From the NCBI RefSeq assembly GCF_000379825.1, contig NZ_KB903838.1, positions 213,097-277,096 on the forward strand: 64,000 bases of DNA, read 5' to 3'. Shown in pieces: positions 51,625 to 62,276 of the stretch. The position numbers were made by a program, and so were the translations under genes. Position 1 is the first letter of the stretch, and the number at the start of each line of letters is the position of its first letter. Source of the DNA: Longispora albida DSM 44784 (GTDB lineage Bacteria > Actinomycetota > Actinomycetes > Mycobacteriales > Micromonosporaceae). The notes below the pieces were generated by a model. That model had not been told where the DNA came from. It worked only from the letters and a program-made list of their open reading frames with translations, and ran no database searches.

Positions 51625-52052
51625 CCTGGCGTGTGCGCTAGCCCCGCAGCTGCGCCTGCCACTCCAAGTAATCGATAACCGTGGATGAAGCTGTGTTGAG
51701 GGCGGCACGTGACATTTTTGGCCCGAGTCGGGCCAGCAGTCCCCGAGGGCGGCAGAAGTTTCAGGCCTTCACTGTGAAGTGAGGGCCTGAACTGCATGGC
51801 GCAGCGTACTTGCGGCCCGAGACTTCCCTCCGATGCCCATGATTGGCTGGCGTCATGTGGTCACGGCGCGGACTTGAGCCATTCACTGGAACTTCGGGCG
51901 TGGATGTGGGGCCAGGAGGGGCATGCCGGGTGGCTGCCGCCGAGGATCGGTTTGACCACAGGGGACAACCGTCTGGATATCCGCTCACCCCCGCTGAGCT
52001 GCCGTCCTATGTCACCCCGGCCCTCGGGGGGCAACTGGGGTCAAATGATCAA
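51625..52052. other. Intergenic region with one strong hairpin
   Basis: The hairpin TTCAGGCCTTCACT (51760-51773) with AGTGAGGGCCTGAA (51778-51791), 14 bp with one wobble pair, is terminator-like. Otherwise I see no gene, tRNA or repeat in these ~430 bases. Confidence 0.5.
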
Positions 52053-52085
52053 GGGCCGGGTTTCTGATCTTCAGAAACCCGGCCC
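52053..52085 (-). terminator. Strong terminator after tRNA-Pro
   Basis: A perfect 15-bp stem (52053-52067 with 52071-52085) with a three-base loop lies 19 bases beyond the 3' end of the minus-strand tRNA. Confidence 0.8.
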
Positions 52086-52103
52086 TGACCTGGTACTACA
52101 CTG

Positions 52104-52177
<74 letters not shown>

Positions 52178-52252
52178 AACACTTCCGGGGACGAACCCCG
52201 GCAGCCGGTACAGAGTAGCGCACTCTTCCGGGGCGGCGCGCGGCGGTATCGG

Positions 52253-53674
52253 TCAGGCTGCGACGGTGGCGAGGCGCTGGACGGCTTCGCCCAGTTCGGC
52301 CTGGCTGGCCGTCGCCGCGAAGCCGATGCGGAGGTATGGCCCGGGTACCTCTGCCGCGAAGTACCGGAATCCAGGGCTCACCGCCACCCCCGCCGCCCGT
52401 GCCGCCACGGTCACCTGCAAGCACCGCGTCCCGGCCGGCAGCCGGAGCCACAGGTGGAGCCCGCCAGCCGGGTACCGGGTCACCTCCCACCCCGGCAGGT
52501 GCCGTTCCAGCCCGGCGACGAGCGCTGCCGCCCGGTCGCGTAAGGCCATCCCGAGCCCGTGGATGTGGCGTTCCCAGGCCGGGGAGCTGAGCAGTTCCAG
52601 CGCGGCTTCCTGGAGTGGCCTGGCGACGAAGAAGTCGTCGACCTGGCGGATCGCGCGAAGCCGCTCCATGACCGGCCCGCGGGCGATGAGGGCACCGATC
52701 CGCATGCTCGGCGCGGCGGGCTTGGTGAGCGAGGTGACGTACACGACGGTGCCGTCCTGGTCGTCGGTCAGCAGCGGGCGCGGCGGGATGGAGCCGTGGC
52801 TCAGGTACCTGCCGAAGTCGTCCTCTACCACGAACGCCCCCGAGGCCCGCGCCACGTCGATGACCTCGGCACGACGTGCAGCCGCCAGCACCGTACCGGC
52901 CGGGTTGCTGAACGCCGGCTGGCAGTAGAACAACCTGGCCCCGGTCATGGCGAACGCGTCGGCGAGCAGGTCCGGCCGGGTACCGTGCTCGTCGATCGGC
53001 ACCGGTACCGGCCGCAGCCCGGCAGCCCGCGCCGCCGCGATCGCGCCCGGGTACGTCGGGCATTCCACCAGAATCGGGCTGCCCGGGGCGGCGATCGCGC
53101 GGAACGTCATCGACAGCGCGCTCTGCCCGCCCGACGTGATCAGCACGTCCTCGGGACTGACGCCACCCGCTGCACCTCCCGTACCGCCGCCCCCGCCAGC
53201 CAGGTTGGCGAACACGGACCTCAGCGGGGCCAGGCCCTCGGACGGCGCACGGTCCCAGGCTCCCGGGCGGCGGGCCGCACGGGCCAGGGCGGAGCTGAGG
53301 GCTTTCACGGGCTGGAGATTCGGGTGCAGGTACCCGCCGTCCATCATGATCGTGCCGGGCGGCGGGACACCAGGCATGTCCGCAATGGACTGGAGGTCCA
53401 CGGTGCGGTCGGTGAGTGCCACGGTCTGCCAGCCGGTATCGGCGGCCGCCCGCCCAGGCCTGACTCGCTGAGCGGCGTACGTCCCGCTGCCGGGCCGCGT
53501 GATCACTGAACCTTCGGCGGCGAGCTGCGCGATGGCCCGCGCGACGGTGACCGGGCTGACCCGGTACCGCTGAACGAGCTCGCGGCTGCTGGGCAGCCGG
53601 TCGCCAGGGGACAGCTCGCCCAGCAGGGTCCGGAGGCTGGTTGCCAGTTCCGCAGAAGTGCTACTGTCTGCCAT
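52253..53674 (-). CDS. MocR-type regulator (GntR wHTH fused to PLP aminotransferase domain)
   Basis: A 473-residue MocR regulator. Residues 1-75 are a GntR winged helix (LRTLLGELSPGDRLPSSREL, YRVSPVTVARAIAQLAAEG, RPGSGTYAA). The rest is a fold-type I aminotransferase domain: ITSGGQSALS, ECPTYPGAI, YCQPAFSNPAGT, VVEDDFGRYL, and the PLP Lys in TSLTKPAAPSMRIG. The ATG at 53674 overlaps the start codon of the divergent MFS gene, and a TATTCT box lies eight bases upstream, so the mRNA is nearly leaderless. MocR proteins sense PLP or amino-compound ligands and usually control the divergent gene, here the MFS exporter. Confidence 0.9.
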   Translation of the reverse strand: MADSSTSAELATSLRTLLGELSPGDRLPSSRELVQRYRVSPVTVARAIAQLAAEGSVITRPGSGTYAAQRVRPGRAAADTGWQTVALTDRTVDLQSIADMPGVPPPGTIMMDGGYLHPNLQPVKALSSALARAARRPGAWDRAPSEGLAPLRSVFANLAGGGGGTGGAAGGVSPEDVLITSGGQSALSMTFRAIAAPGSPILVECPTYPGAIAAARAAGLRPVPVPIDEHGTRPDLLADAFAMTGARLFYCQPAFSNPAGTVLAAARRAEVIDVARASGAFVVEDDFGRYLSHGSIPPRPLLTDDQDGTVVYVTSLTKPAAPSMRIGALIARGPVMERLRAIRQVDDFFVARPLQEAALELLSSPAWERHIHGLGMALRDRAAALVAGLERHLPGWEVTRYPAGGLHLWLRLPAGTRCLQVTVAARAAGVAVSPGFRYFAAEVPGPYLRIGFAATASQAELGEAVQRLATVAA

Positions 53675-53699
53675 GAGAGACAAGAATAGCGCTACTGCC
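53657..53699. promoter_or_regulatory. Direct repeats over the overlapping MocR/MFS start codons
   Basis: AGTGCTACTGTC (53657-53668) and AGCGCTACTGCC (53688-53699) agree at 10 of 12 positions and are 31 bases apart (about three helical turns), flanking both start codons. MocR regulators typically bind such direct repeats. The first contains TACTGT, a possible -10 for the MFS gene. Confidence 0.5.
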
Positions 53700-55037
53700 A
53701 CCTCCCCGGAACCGCTATCCGCTCCGCCCGCAGCTCCCGGCCCCGCCCCTGCCAAGGCCCCGGCCCCAGCAACCGGAACGGCCGGAGCCAGCACTAGTGC
53801 CAGCCTCTGGGGTAACCGGGATTTCCTGAAGTTCTGGCTCGGCGAGACCTTGTCGCTCCTCGGCACGCAGGTCACCACCCTGGCGCTGCCGCTGACCGCC
53901 ATCCACGCCTTCGGTGCGTCCGACGAGCAGGTCGGCGTGCTCCGGTTTCTTCAGCTGGCCCCTTACCTCGGCCTGGCCTTGCTGTTCGGGGTCTGGGTGG
54001 ACCGGTGCCGCCGCCGGAACGTGATGCTCGCTGCCAATGCCGTCCGCCTGGTCCTGATCGCCGCCATTCCGATCCTGTACTGGCTCGACCTGCTCACCAT
54101 GACCCCGCTGCTCGTCATCGCGTGCGCGATCGGCATCGCGTCCGTCCTCTTCGACGTGAGCTGGATGTCCTACGTACCGGCCCTCGTCCGCGACCCCGGC
54201 CACTACGTCGAGGCGAGCGCGAAGATGGGCGTCAGCTCCTCGGCGTCCGATGTGGCCGGTCCTGGCCTGGCCGGCCTGCTGATCGGCTGGCTGACCGCTC
54301 CGGTCGCCCTCGTCGTCGACGCCTTCTCGTACCTCGTCTCGATGGTCTCCCTGCTGCTCATCCGCACCCCGGAACCCAAGCCAGCCCCGCCGGAGACCCG
54401 CCGCCACCTGCTGGCCGAGCTGCGCGCCGGGTTGAGCTGGGTGTGGGGGAGCCCGGTACTGCGCGCGCTGGCCCTGATCGGCTTCTGCTGCAACTTCTCG
54501 ATGATCACGGTGTGGACGATGTTCCTGCTCTACGGCACCCGTGACCTCGGCCTGCCGTCGGCGACCCTGGGCGGCATCTTCGCGACCGCCTCGGTCGGCG
54601 GGCTCGGCGGCGCGCTGATCTCCCGCAAGGTGATCGCCAGGTTCCCGCTCGGGAAGGTGTACCTGATCGCCCAGTCAGCCCTCCTGCTCGGCCCCGCGCT
54701 CCTCGTCCTCGCCGCCGGCCCGCGCCCCCTCATGATCGGCATGTTCGTCGCCTCGTTCTTCGTCACGTACCTGGGACTCGGCGTCGCCGGCGTCATCATC
54801 GTGAGCCTCCGCCAGTCGAGTACCCCGCAGGCGATGATGGGGCGGATGACGGCCGCGTTCCGCACGCTGCTCTTCGGCGGCGGGGCGCTCGGCGGCCTGT
54901 TCGCCGGGTACGCGACCGGCTGGCTCGGCGCGTGGGGCGCGCTGGCCGTGGCGGCGTCGGGCTCGGCGGCCGTGGTGATCGGCATCGCCCTGTCCCCAGT
55001 GGTCCGGCTCCGCGAACTACCCGTTCCGGCCCAGTAA
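53673..55037 (+). CDS. MFS transporter
   Basis: A 454-residue major facilitator protein with a long Pro/Ala-rich N-terminal tail and ~12 membrane segments. It has the enterobactin-exporter/MFS-3 pattern: WGNRDFLKFWLGETLSLLGT, ALPLTAIHAFGASDEQVGVL, LFGVWVDRCRRRNVML (the MFS loop motif), VLFDVSWMSYVPALV and RMTAAFRTLLFGGGALGG. It probably exports a small molecule. The ATG at 53673 overlaps the divergent MocR start and has no ribosome site; a TACTGT box lies five bases upstream, consistent with a leaderless message. Control by the neighbouring MocR protein is likely. Confidence 0.9.
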   Translation: MRDKNSATATSPEPLSAPPAAPGPAPAKAPAPATGTAGASTSASLWGNRDFLKFWLGETLSLLGTQVTTLALPLTAIHAFGASDEQVGVLRFLQLAPYLGLALLFGVWVDRCRRRNVMLAANAVRLVLIAAIPILYWLDLLTMTPLLVIACAIGIASVLFDVSWMSYVPALVRDPGHYVEASAKMGVSSSASDVAGPGLAGLLIGWLTAPVALVVDAFSYLVSMVSLLLIRTPEPKPAPPETRRHLLAELRAGLSWVWGSPVLRALALIGFCCNFSMITVWTMFLLYGTRDLGLPSATLGGIFATASVGGLGGALISRKVIARFPLGKVYLIAQSALLLGPALLVLAAGPRPLMIGMFVASFFVTYLGLGVAGVIIVSLRQSSTPQAMMGRMTAAFRTLLFGGGALGGLFAGYATGWLGAWGALAVAASGSAAVVIGIALSPVVRLRELPVPAQ

Positions 55038-55083
55038 TACGTTCCGGCCGACCCCAGTCACACAGCCCAGTCCCAGCTGAGCC

Positions 55084-55845
55084 TCACTCCCGCCGCCCCA
55101 TCGCGTCGATCAGGCGCATCACCTCCACCGGCAGCGGGAAGATCAGCGTCGAGTTCCGCTCGGCGGCCACTTCGGCCATCGTGGACAGGACACGGAGCTG
55201 GACCGCCGCCGGATGTACCTCCAGGATCGCCGCGGCGTCCGAGAGCGCCTCGGCGGCCTGCTTCTCGCCCTGGGCGTGGATGACCTTGGCGCGGCGTTCC
55301 CGCTCGGCCTCGGCCTGGCGGGCGATCGCGCGGCGCATGGTCTCCGGCAGCTCCACCTGCTTGACCTCGACGAGTGTGACCTTGACACCCCACGGCTGGG
55401 TCACCTCGTCGATGACCTGCTGCAACCGCTGGTTGAGCTCGTCGCGCTTGGCGAGCAGGTCGTCGAGATCCGCCTGGCCCAGGACGCTGCGCAGCGTGGT
55501 CTGCGCGATCTGCGACGTCGCGGCCAGGTGGTCCTCCACGGCCACGACCGACCGGACCGGGTCCACGACGTTGAAGTACGTGACGGCGTTGACGTTGACC
55601 GTGACGTTGTCGCGGGTGATGACATCCTGCGGCGGGATCTCGCGGGTCACGGTGCGCAGCGATACCCGCACCATCCGGTCGATGACCGGAATCAGGAAGA
55701 ACAGACCTGGCCCCTTCGCTCCGATCACGCGCCCAAGACGGAAAACAACCCCTCGCTCGTACTCCCGGAGCACGCGCACCGACGCCGCGAACAGCGCGAT
55801 CACCACCAGGAGGGCGAGCACCAGCCCGAACAGCCCGCTACTCAT
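55084..55845 (-). CDS. Slipin/SPFH-band 7 membrane protein
   Basis: A 253-residue stomatin-like protein. One N-terminal membrane segment (GLFGLVLALLVVIALFAASV) is followed by the SPFH domain (YERGVVFRLGRVIGAKGPGL, PPQDVITRDNVTVNVNAVTY, LRSVLGQADLDDLL, PWGVKVTLVEVKQVELPE) and a charged helix (AERERRAKVIHAQGEKQAAE). Slipins form membrane microdomain oligomers. The start overlaps the stop of the NfeD gene (ATGA), with GGAGG upstream. The slipin-NfeD pair is a conserved bacterial partnership in membrane-protein quality control; NfeD proteases cleave slipin C-termini. Confidence 0.93.
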   Translation of the reverse strand: MSSGLFGLVLALLVVIALFAASVRVLREYERGVVFRLGRVIGAKGPGLFFLIPVIDRMVRVSLRTVTREIPPQDVITRDNVTVNVNAVTYFNVVDPVRSVVAVEDHLAATSQIAQTTLRSVLGQADLDDLLAKRDELNQRLQQVIDEVTQPWGVKVTLVEVKQVELPETMRRAIARQAEAERERRAKVIHAQGEKQAAEALSDAAAILEVHPAAVQLRVLSTMAEVAAERNSTLIFPLPVEVMRLIDAMGRRE

Positions 55846-57434
55846 CTTCCGCCTCCTCCACGCCCATCACCAGGCCCGCCACCCGCGCCTCCGTCCCGAG
55901 GCTTTCCCGCCGGGCCCCCGCCGGCAGACCCAGCCTCCGGCGGCCCGTCAGCGACCTCGGCCCCCAGACGTTCCTCAGCCGGCTGGACCACCTCGACCGG
56001 CTCAGCCACCTCGACCACGTCAACCGGCTCGACGACTCCTGCCACCCCCACAAGCTCGGCCGCGTCAACCTGCCCGTCCACCCCAACCGGCTTAACCACC
56101 TCGACCACGAGATCAAGGTCCTCCACCCCGACCACACGTACCCTTTGCCCGGCCCGCAGCGCCCCGCCAGCCCGCCTGGCGTTCCACCAAGCGCCTTCGA
56201 GAACGACCCGGCCCAGTCCACCAGCCCCAGCGCCAGCCCCGGGCCCGTCCACCAGGCGGATCGTCGCCTCCTGCCCGATGAGGAGCGCCGTGCCGCTCAC
56301 GACCGGTCGTTGCCGGCCAGCCCAGACGAGCCTGCCAGCGAGGATCGCGCCGCCAGCCAGTACGAGCACGGCCGGCAGCACGACGGCGAGGCTCAGCCGG
56401 AACGGCCCCTGGAACAGCAGCAGCCCGCCAGCCAGCAGGCACACCGCTCCGGCGGCGGCCGGTACGCCGGTCCCGGGCGTGAACAGTTCTGCGGCGAACA
56501 ACGCCATCCCAGCCAGCACCAGCACCACACCGCCGATGTTGATCGGCAGCACGCTCAGCGCGACGAAGCCGAGCACGAGCATGATGAGGCCGGTGATCCC
56601 GCTGACCAGGTGGCCTGGGTTCGCGAGTTCGTACAGCAGCGCGAGCGTGCCGAGCGACAGGAACAGGAATGCCAGGTTGGGGTCGGCGAGCAGCTGCAGC
56701 AGCGATCGGAACACCCCGAGGTCACGGTCCACAATGGTCACTCCGGCCGTGTGGAGCACGATCTCCCGGCCGTCCGCCAGGGTGACGGTGCGCCCGTCGG
56801 CCAGGGCCAGCAGCTCGCCCCGGTCCCGGGCGATCAGGTCCGCGGCCCCCAGCCGCACCGCCTCGTCGGCGGCCACGGCGCGGCCTTCCCGGACGGTCTG
56901 TTCCGCGAAGTCAGCGTCCCGGCCGCGGTGCGCCGCCACCGAACGCGCGAAAGCCGCGGCATCGTTGATGACCTTGTCACTGATCTTGCCGCCCTGCAGG
57001 TCGACCGGGGTCGCCGCCCCGATTGTCGTACCCGGGGCCATCGCCGCCACATGCGCGGAGAACGTGATCAGCGCCCCGGCCGACGCCGCCCGCGCGCCGG
57101 ACGGCTCGACGTACACGATGACCGGCACGCCAGCCTCCAGGAACCCCTGGATGATCGACCTCATCGACGTGTCCAGCCCGCCCGGCGTGTCCAGCTCCAC
57201 CAGGTACGCCCGGTACCCGTCGCGCTCCGCCTCCCGGACCCCGTCACGCAGGTGGTCGGCGATGACCGGCGTGATCGGCCCGGCTACCCGGGTCCGCAGC
57301 ACAGCGCCGTCGCCATCCGCCGCCCCCGCCGCGCCAGGCAGCCAGCCGGAGCCACCCCAGCCCAGTGAGCCCAGCAAGCCCACCAGGCCCAGTACCAGCG
57401 AAAACAGCAGGACGAACCACGCACGCCGGGCCAT
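55842..57434 (-). CDS. NfeD-family membrane-bound ClpP-class serine protease
   Basis: A 530-residue NfeD1b-type protein; the ATG at 57434 follows GGGAGGG. It starts with a signal-anchor (WFVLLFSLVLGLVGLLG), then a ClpP-class protease domain (VELDTPGGLDTSMRSIIQ, YVEPSGARAASAGALI with the catalytic Ser in AASAG, PGTTIGAATPV, the Lys side in GKISDKVIND). Several membrane segments (AFLFLSLGTLALLYEL to LSLAVVLPAVLVLAGG) are followed by an OB-fold domain (LIGQEATIRLVDG ... RVRVVGVEDLDLVVEVV). The tail is unusual: ~50 residues of Val/Glu/Pro repeats (EPVDVVEVAEPVEVVQP), then Gly-rich sequence. It is co-transcribed with and overlaps the slipin gene. A conserved lon gene lies divergently upstream. Confidence 0.92.
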   Translation of the reverse strand: MARRAWFVLLFSLVLGLVGLLGSLGWGGSGWLPGAAGAADGDGAVLRTRVAGPITPVIADHLRDGVREAERDGYRAYLVELDTPGGLDTSMRSIIQGFLEAGVPVIVYVEPSGARAASAGALITFSAHVAAMAPGTTIGAATPVDLQGGKISDKVINDAAAFARSVAAHRGRDADFAEQTVREGRAVAADEAVRLGAADLIARDRGELLALADGRTVTLADGREIVLHTAGVTIVDRDLGVFRSLLQLLADPNLAFLFLSLGTLALLYELANPGHLVSGITGLIMLVLGFVALSVLPINIGGVVLVLAGMALFAAELFTPGTGVPAAAGAVCLLAGGLLLFQGPFRLSLAVVLPAVLVLAGGAILAGRLVWAGRQRPVVSGTALLIGQEATIRLVDGPGAGAGAGGLGRVVLEGAWWNARRAGGALRAGQRVRVVGVEDLDLVVEVVKPVGVDGQVDAAELVGVAGVVEPVDVVEVAEPVEVVQPAEERLGAEVADGPPEAGSAGGGPAGKPRDGGAGGGPGDGRGGGGR

Positions 57435-57564
57435 GACACCCTCCCGCGCAGGGCACAACCGGCCCCTTCGCCAATCATCACCCTCGATCGGCGGAAGCGG
57501 CCATCGAGAGCAACGCCGGCTGTGACGGCCATCACTCACCGGGAACAGAACTAACCTTTCGTAA

Positions 57565-57585
57565 CTTGAGTGGTGCAGGCTCATG
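57565..57585 (+). promoter_or_regulatory. HAIR-like HspR site before lon
   Basis: CTTGAGT-N7-GCTCATG lies 25 bases upstream of the lon start. The left half equals the HAIR consensus (CTTGAGT-N7-ACTCAAG) and the right half matches 5 of 7. HspR is known to repress lon through HAIR sites in Streptomyces. TTGAGT may also be the -35 box. Confidence 0.6.
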
Positions 57586-57609
57586 TTTACCTGATTACAG
57601 AGGTGCGAG

Positions 57610-59893
<2,284 letters not shown>

Positions 59894-59895
<2 letters not shown>

Positions 59896-60003
59896 GGCGT
59901 GTCCTGCCGATCTTCACCGGGTCGCGCCGGCCTGAGAGCACGACCGGCGGCGCAGGATTCTCAGGCTCGCCGCGACCTCGGCAAGACCGGCAGGACACGC
60001 CCT
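59894..60003. mobile_element. MITE-like element touching the lon stop codon
   Basis: AGGGCGTGTCCTGCCGATCT (arm 59894-59914) and the arm at 59983-60003 are inverted repeats matching at 20 of 21 positions. Further inside, GGTCGCG/CGCGACC and GGCCTGAGA/TCTCAGGCT also pair, so the 110 bp folds end to end. The GGGCGTGTCC terminus resembles ends of actinobacterial IS5-type elements. It encodes nothing. TA/TG at its edges may be a decayed target duplication. Confidence 0.55.
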
Positions 60004-60016
60004 GGCCCGGACCCTT

Positions 60017-60056
60017 GGTTCCCGCATCCGCCACCACTCACGGCGGTGCGGGAACC
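60017..60056. terminator. Hairpin between lon and the epimerase gene
   Basis: GGTTCCCGCA (60017-60026) pairs with TGCGGGAACC (60047-60056), with a further CCGCC/GGCGG stem inside a one-base bulge and a nine-base loop. It lies 12 bases beyond the minus-strand epimerase stop and can serve both convergent genes. Confidence 0.65.
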
Positions 60057-60067
60057 CAGCCAGGGGA

Positions 60068-60970
60068 TCACACGAAGTCCGGCTGCCCCTGGGCCACATC
60101 CCACGCGAGCACATCCGCGGCGGTCGTGAGCAGGGGAGTAGCCGGCATCCCTGCGGCCCGCGCCTTTGCAGCCGAACGCCGCTGGGTCGCCCAGTGCTCC
60201 CGGGGCCTGGCGAGCGGCACACCCGGCCGGTGCTCGACCGGCACGATGCGCACCGCACTCCCCGCAGCCTCCGCGCACGTCCGGATCAGCCCGCCGAGCG
60301 TCGTCGGCTCGGCGGGCCCGACCGCGTGGAAGGCTCCCGCCCGCCCATCAGCGACGAGCCGCACGGTCAGCCGGGCCAGGTCCCGCACGTCGACGATCTG
60401 CACCGGCTGTTCCGGGTCGGCGGCCAGCTCGACCGTCCCGCCCCGCTGCGCCTGCCGTACCCAGTACGTGAACTGCCCCTGGTTGTCCCACGGCCCGGCG
60501 ACCTTCCCGGCCCGCACGATCGTCGCCCGGTCCCCGTACCGGCCAGCGACATCCTCCTCGCACGCCACCTTGCACGGCCCGTACGTGGCATTGGTCAGCA
60601 CCTCGGTGTCCCGGACCGCCGGCCGCAGCGGAGTGTCCTCGGTGGACCCGTCCTCTGCCCAGTCCTCCTGGTACACGGCCTGGCTGGACATGAACACATA
60701 CCGCCCGGCCCGGTCCCCGAGCACAGCCATCGCCTGGTTCACCTCACGCGGCACGTACCCGCTGACGTCCGCCACCGCGTCCCATTCGCCGCCAGTGAGC
60801 GCCGAGTAGTCACCAGTGGCCCGGTCACCAACCAGGCGCGGTACGCCGGGAAAGAGATCGGAGCCGGTCAGGCCCCGGCTGAAGAGAGTCACATCAAAGC
60901 CGTGTGCGAGAGCGTCGGCCACGATGGCGCGGCCCACGAAAGCGGTACCGCCAAGCACCAGGATGCGCAT
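60068..60970 (-). CDS. NAD(P)-dependent epimerase/reductase (extended SDR)
   Basis: A 300-residue extended SDR. It opens MRILVLGGTAFVGRAIV, the Rossmann GxxxxxG motif. VADVSGYVP, YVFMSSQAVYQ and YGPCKVACE (Tyr/Lys pair) follow, then TIVRAGKVAGPWDNQGQFTY, where the substrate binds. Such proteins are often called NAD-dependent epimerase/dehydratase or isoflavone-reductase-like; the substrate cannot be told. It lies 10 bases downstream of the ECF42 sigma factor gene on the same strand, after a YCII gene, so it is probably the third gene of that operon. Confidence 0.85.
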   Translation of the reverse strand: MRILVLGGTAFVGRAIVADALAHGFDVTLFSRGLTGSDLFPGVPRLVGDRATGDYSALTGGEWDAVADVSGYVPREVNQAMAVLGDRAGRYVFMSSQAVYQEDWAEDGSTEDTPLRPAVRDTEVLTNATYGPCKVACEEDVAGRYGDRATIVRAGKVAGPWDNQGQFTYWVRQAQRGGTVELAADPEQPVQIVDVRDLARLTVRLVADGRAGAFHAVGPAEPTTLGGLIRTCAEAAGSAVRIVPVEHRPGVPLARPREHWATQRRSAAKARAAGMPATPLLTTAADVLAWDVAQGQPDFV

Positions 60971-60980
60971 CCACCCGACG

Positions 60981-62222
60981 CTACCCGCGCTGAAGTCCCA
61001 GACCATGAGCCTTCGCGAGCAGCAACTCCCGCTCCCGCTCATTCCGGGTCAGCGCCGCAGCCCGCTCCAGCTCGGCCCGGGCCTCCTCCACCCGGCCCAG
61101 CCGCGCCAGCAGGTCACCGCGCACACTCGGCAGCAGGTGGTAGTCCCGGAGCGCCGCCACGCCCGTCAGCTGGTCGGCCACTGCCAGCCCAGCGGCGGGC
61201 CCCTCCGCCATCGACAGCGCGACAGCCCGGTTCAGCTCGACGACGGGGGAGGGCGCGACCATCATCAGCCCCCCGTACAACACGGCGATCGCCGCCCAGT
61301 CCGTGTCCTCGTACCGGGCAGCCCTGGCATGACACGCCGCGATCGCCGCCTGGATCGAGTACGGCCCGGTACCGGCACGCTCCAGAGCCGACAGCCCCCG
61401 GTGGATGAGCAGCCGGTCCCAGCGCTGCCGGTTCTGGTCGGCCAGCAGTACCGGCTCCCCGCCGGCCCCCGTCCGCGCAGCCAGCCGCGAAGCCTGCAAC
61501 TCGAGCAACGCGACCAGCCCGTGCACCTCAGGCTCGCCCGGCATCAGCCCAGCCAGTACCCGCGCCAGCCGCATCGCCTCCTCGCACAGCGCGGGCCGCA
61601 CCAGGTCGGCCCCGGCGGTAGCCGAGTACCCCTCGTTGAACACCAGATACACAACCTCAAGAACAGAGGCCAGCCGTTCCTGCCGATCAGCCCCGTACGG
61701 CACCTCGAACGGCACAGCAGCCTTCGCCAGTGCCCGCTTCGCCCGGACGATCCGCTGCGCGACGGTCGGCTCCGGCGCCAGGTACGCCCGCGCGATCTCC
61801 CCGGTCGTCAGCCCGCCCAGCAGCCGCAGGGTCAGCGCGATCCGCGCTTCCGCCGCCAGCACCGGATGACAAGCGGTGAACATCAGCCGGAGCAGGTCAT
61901 CATCAATGTCCTCGGCATCACCCACCTCCACCGGCGGCACGTCAGCCAGCTCCCGCCCAGCCTCCGCGAGCTTGCGCGCGTAGACCTCACGCCGCCGTAC
62001 CAGATCAATGGCCCGCCGTCTGGCGGCAGCGGTGAGCCAGGCACCCGGCCGATCCGGCACCCCGGCCTCCGGCCACTGCTCCAGTGCCGCGACCAGCGCA
62101 TCCTGGGCGAGCTCCTCGGCGATCCCCACATCGCGGACGATCCGCGTGACCGCGGCGATGATCCGCGCCGACTCGATCCGGAACGCCGCCTCGACGGTCG
62201 CCCTAACCTCCACAGCAGACAC
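60981..62222 (-). CDS. ECF42-type RNA polymerase sigma factor with TPR-like C-terminal domain
   Basis: A 413-residue ECF sigma factor. Sigma-2 includes RIVRDVGIAEELAQDALVAA and RPGAWLTAAARRRAIDLVRR. Sigma-4 includes LRLLGGLTTGEIARAYL and EPTVAQRIVRAKRALA. A ~200-residue helical TPR-like extension follows (EVVYLVFNEGYSA, LLIHRGLSALERA, AIAACHARAARYEDTDW, VELNRAVALSMAEGPAAG), the hallmark of group ECF42. I choose the GTG at 62222 because the protein then starts as relatives do; a GTG at 62267 would put the 23-base hairpin 62239-62261 inside the gene. The group is typically coupled to YCII (DGPF) proteins, and one is encoded just upstream. No anti-sigma factor is present. Confidence 0.92.
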   Translation of the reverse strand: MSAVEVRATVEAAFRIESARIIAAVTRIVRDVGIAEELAQDALVAALEQWPEAGVPDRPGAWLTAAARRRAIDLVRRREVYARKLAEAGRELADVPPVEVGDAEDIDDDLLRLMFTACHPVLAAEARIALTLRLLGGLTTGEIARAYLAPEPTVAQRIVRAKRALAKAAVPFEVPYGADRQERLASVLEVVYLVFNEGYSATAGADLVRPALCEEAMRLARVLAGLMPGEPEVHGLVALLELQASRLAARTGAGGEPVLLADQNRQRWDRLLIHRGLSALERAGTGPYSIQAAIAACHARAARYEDTDWAAIAVLYGGLMMVAPSPVVELNRAVALSMAEGPAAGLAVADQLTGVAALRDYHLLPSVRGDLLARLGRVEEARAELERAAALTRNERERELLLAKAHGLGLQRG

Positions 62223-62238
62223 CGCCCCATGATCCCAG

Positions 62239-62261
62239 CCGGGTGGCAGCACGCCACCCGG
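62239..62261 (-). terminator. Hairpin between the YCII and ECF42 genes
   Basis: CCGGGTGGC (62239-62247) pairs with GCCACCCGG (62253-62261), loop AGCAC. If ECF42 starts at 62222, it lies in the intercistronic gap and could lower sigma expression relative to YCII. Confidence 0.4.
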
Positions 62262-62276
62262 CCGCACCCCGGATCA

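Noticed and set aside
62239..62261. Riboswitch-like structure ahead of the ECF42 gene
   Set aside because: It is a simple 9-bp hairpin with no conserved aptamer features.
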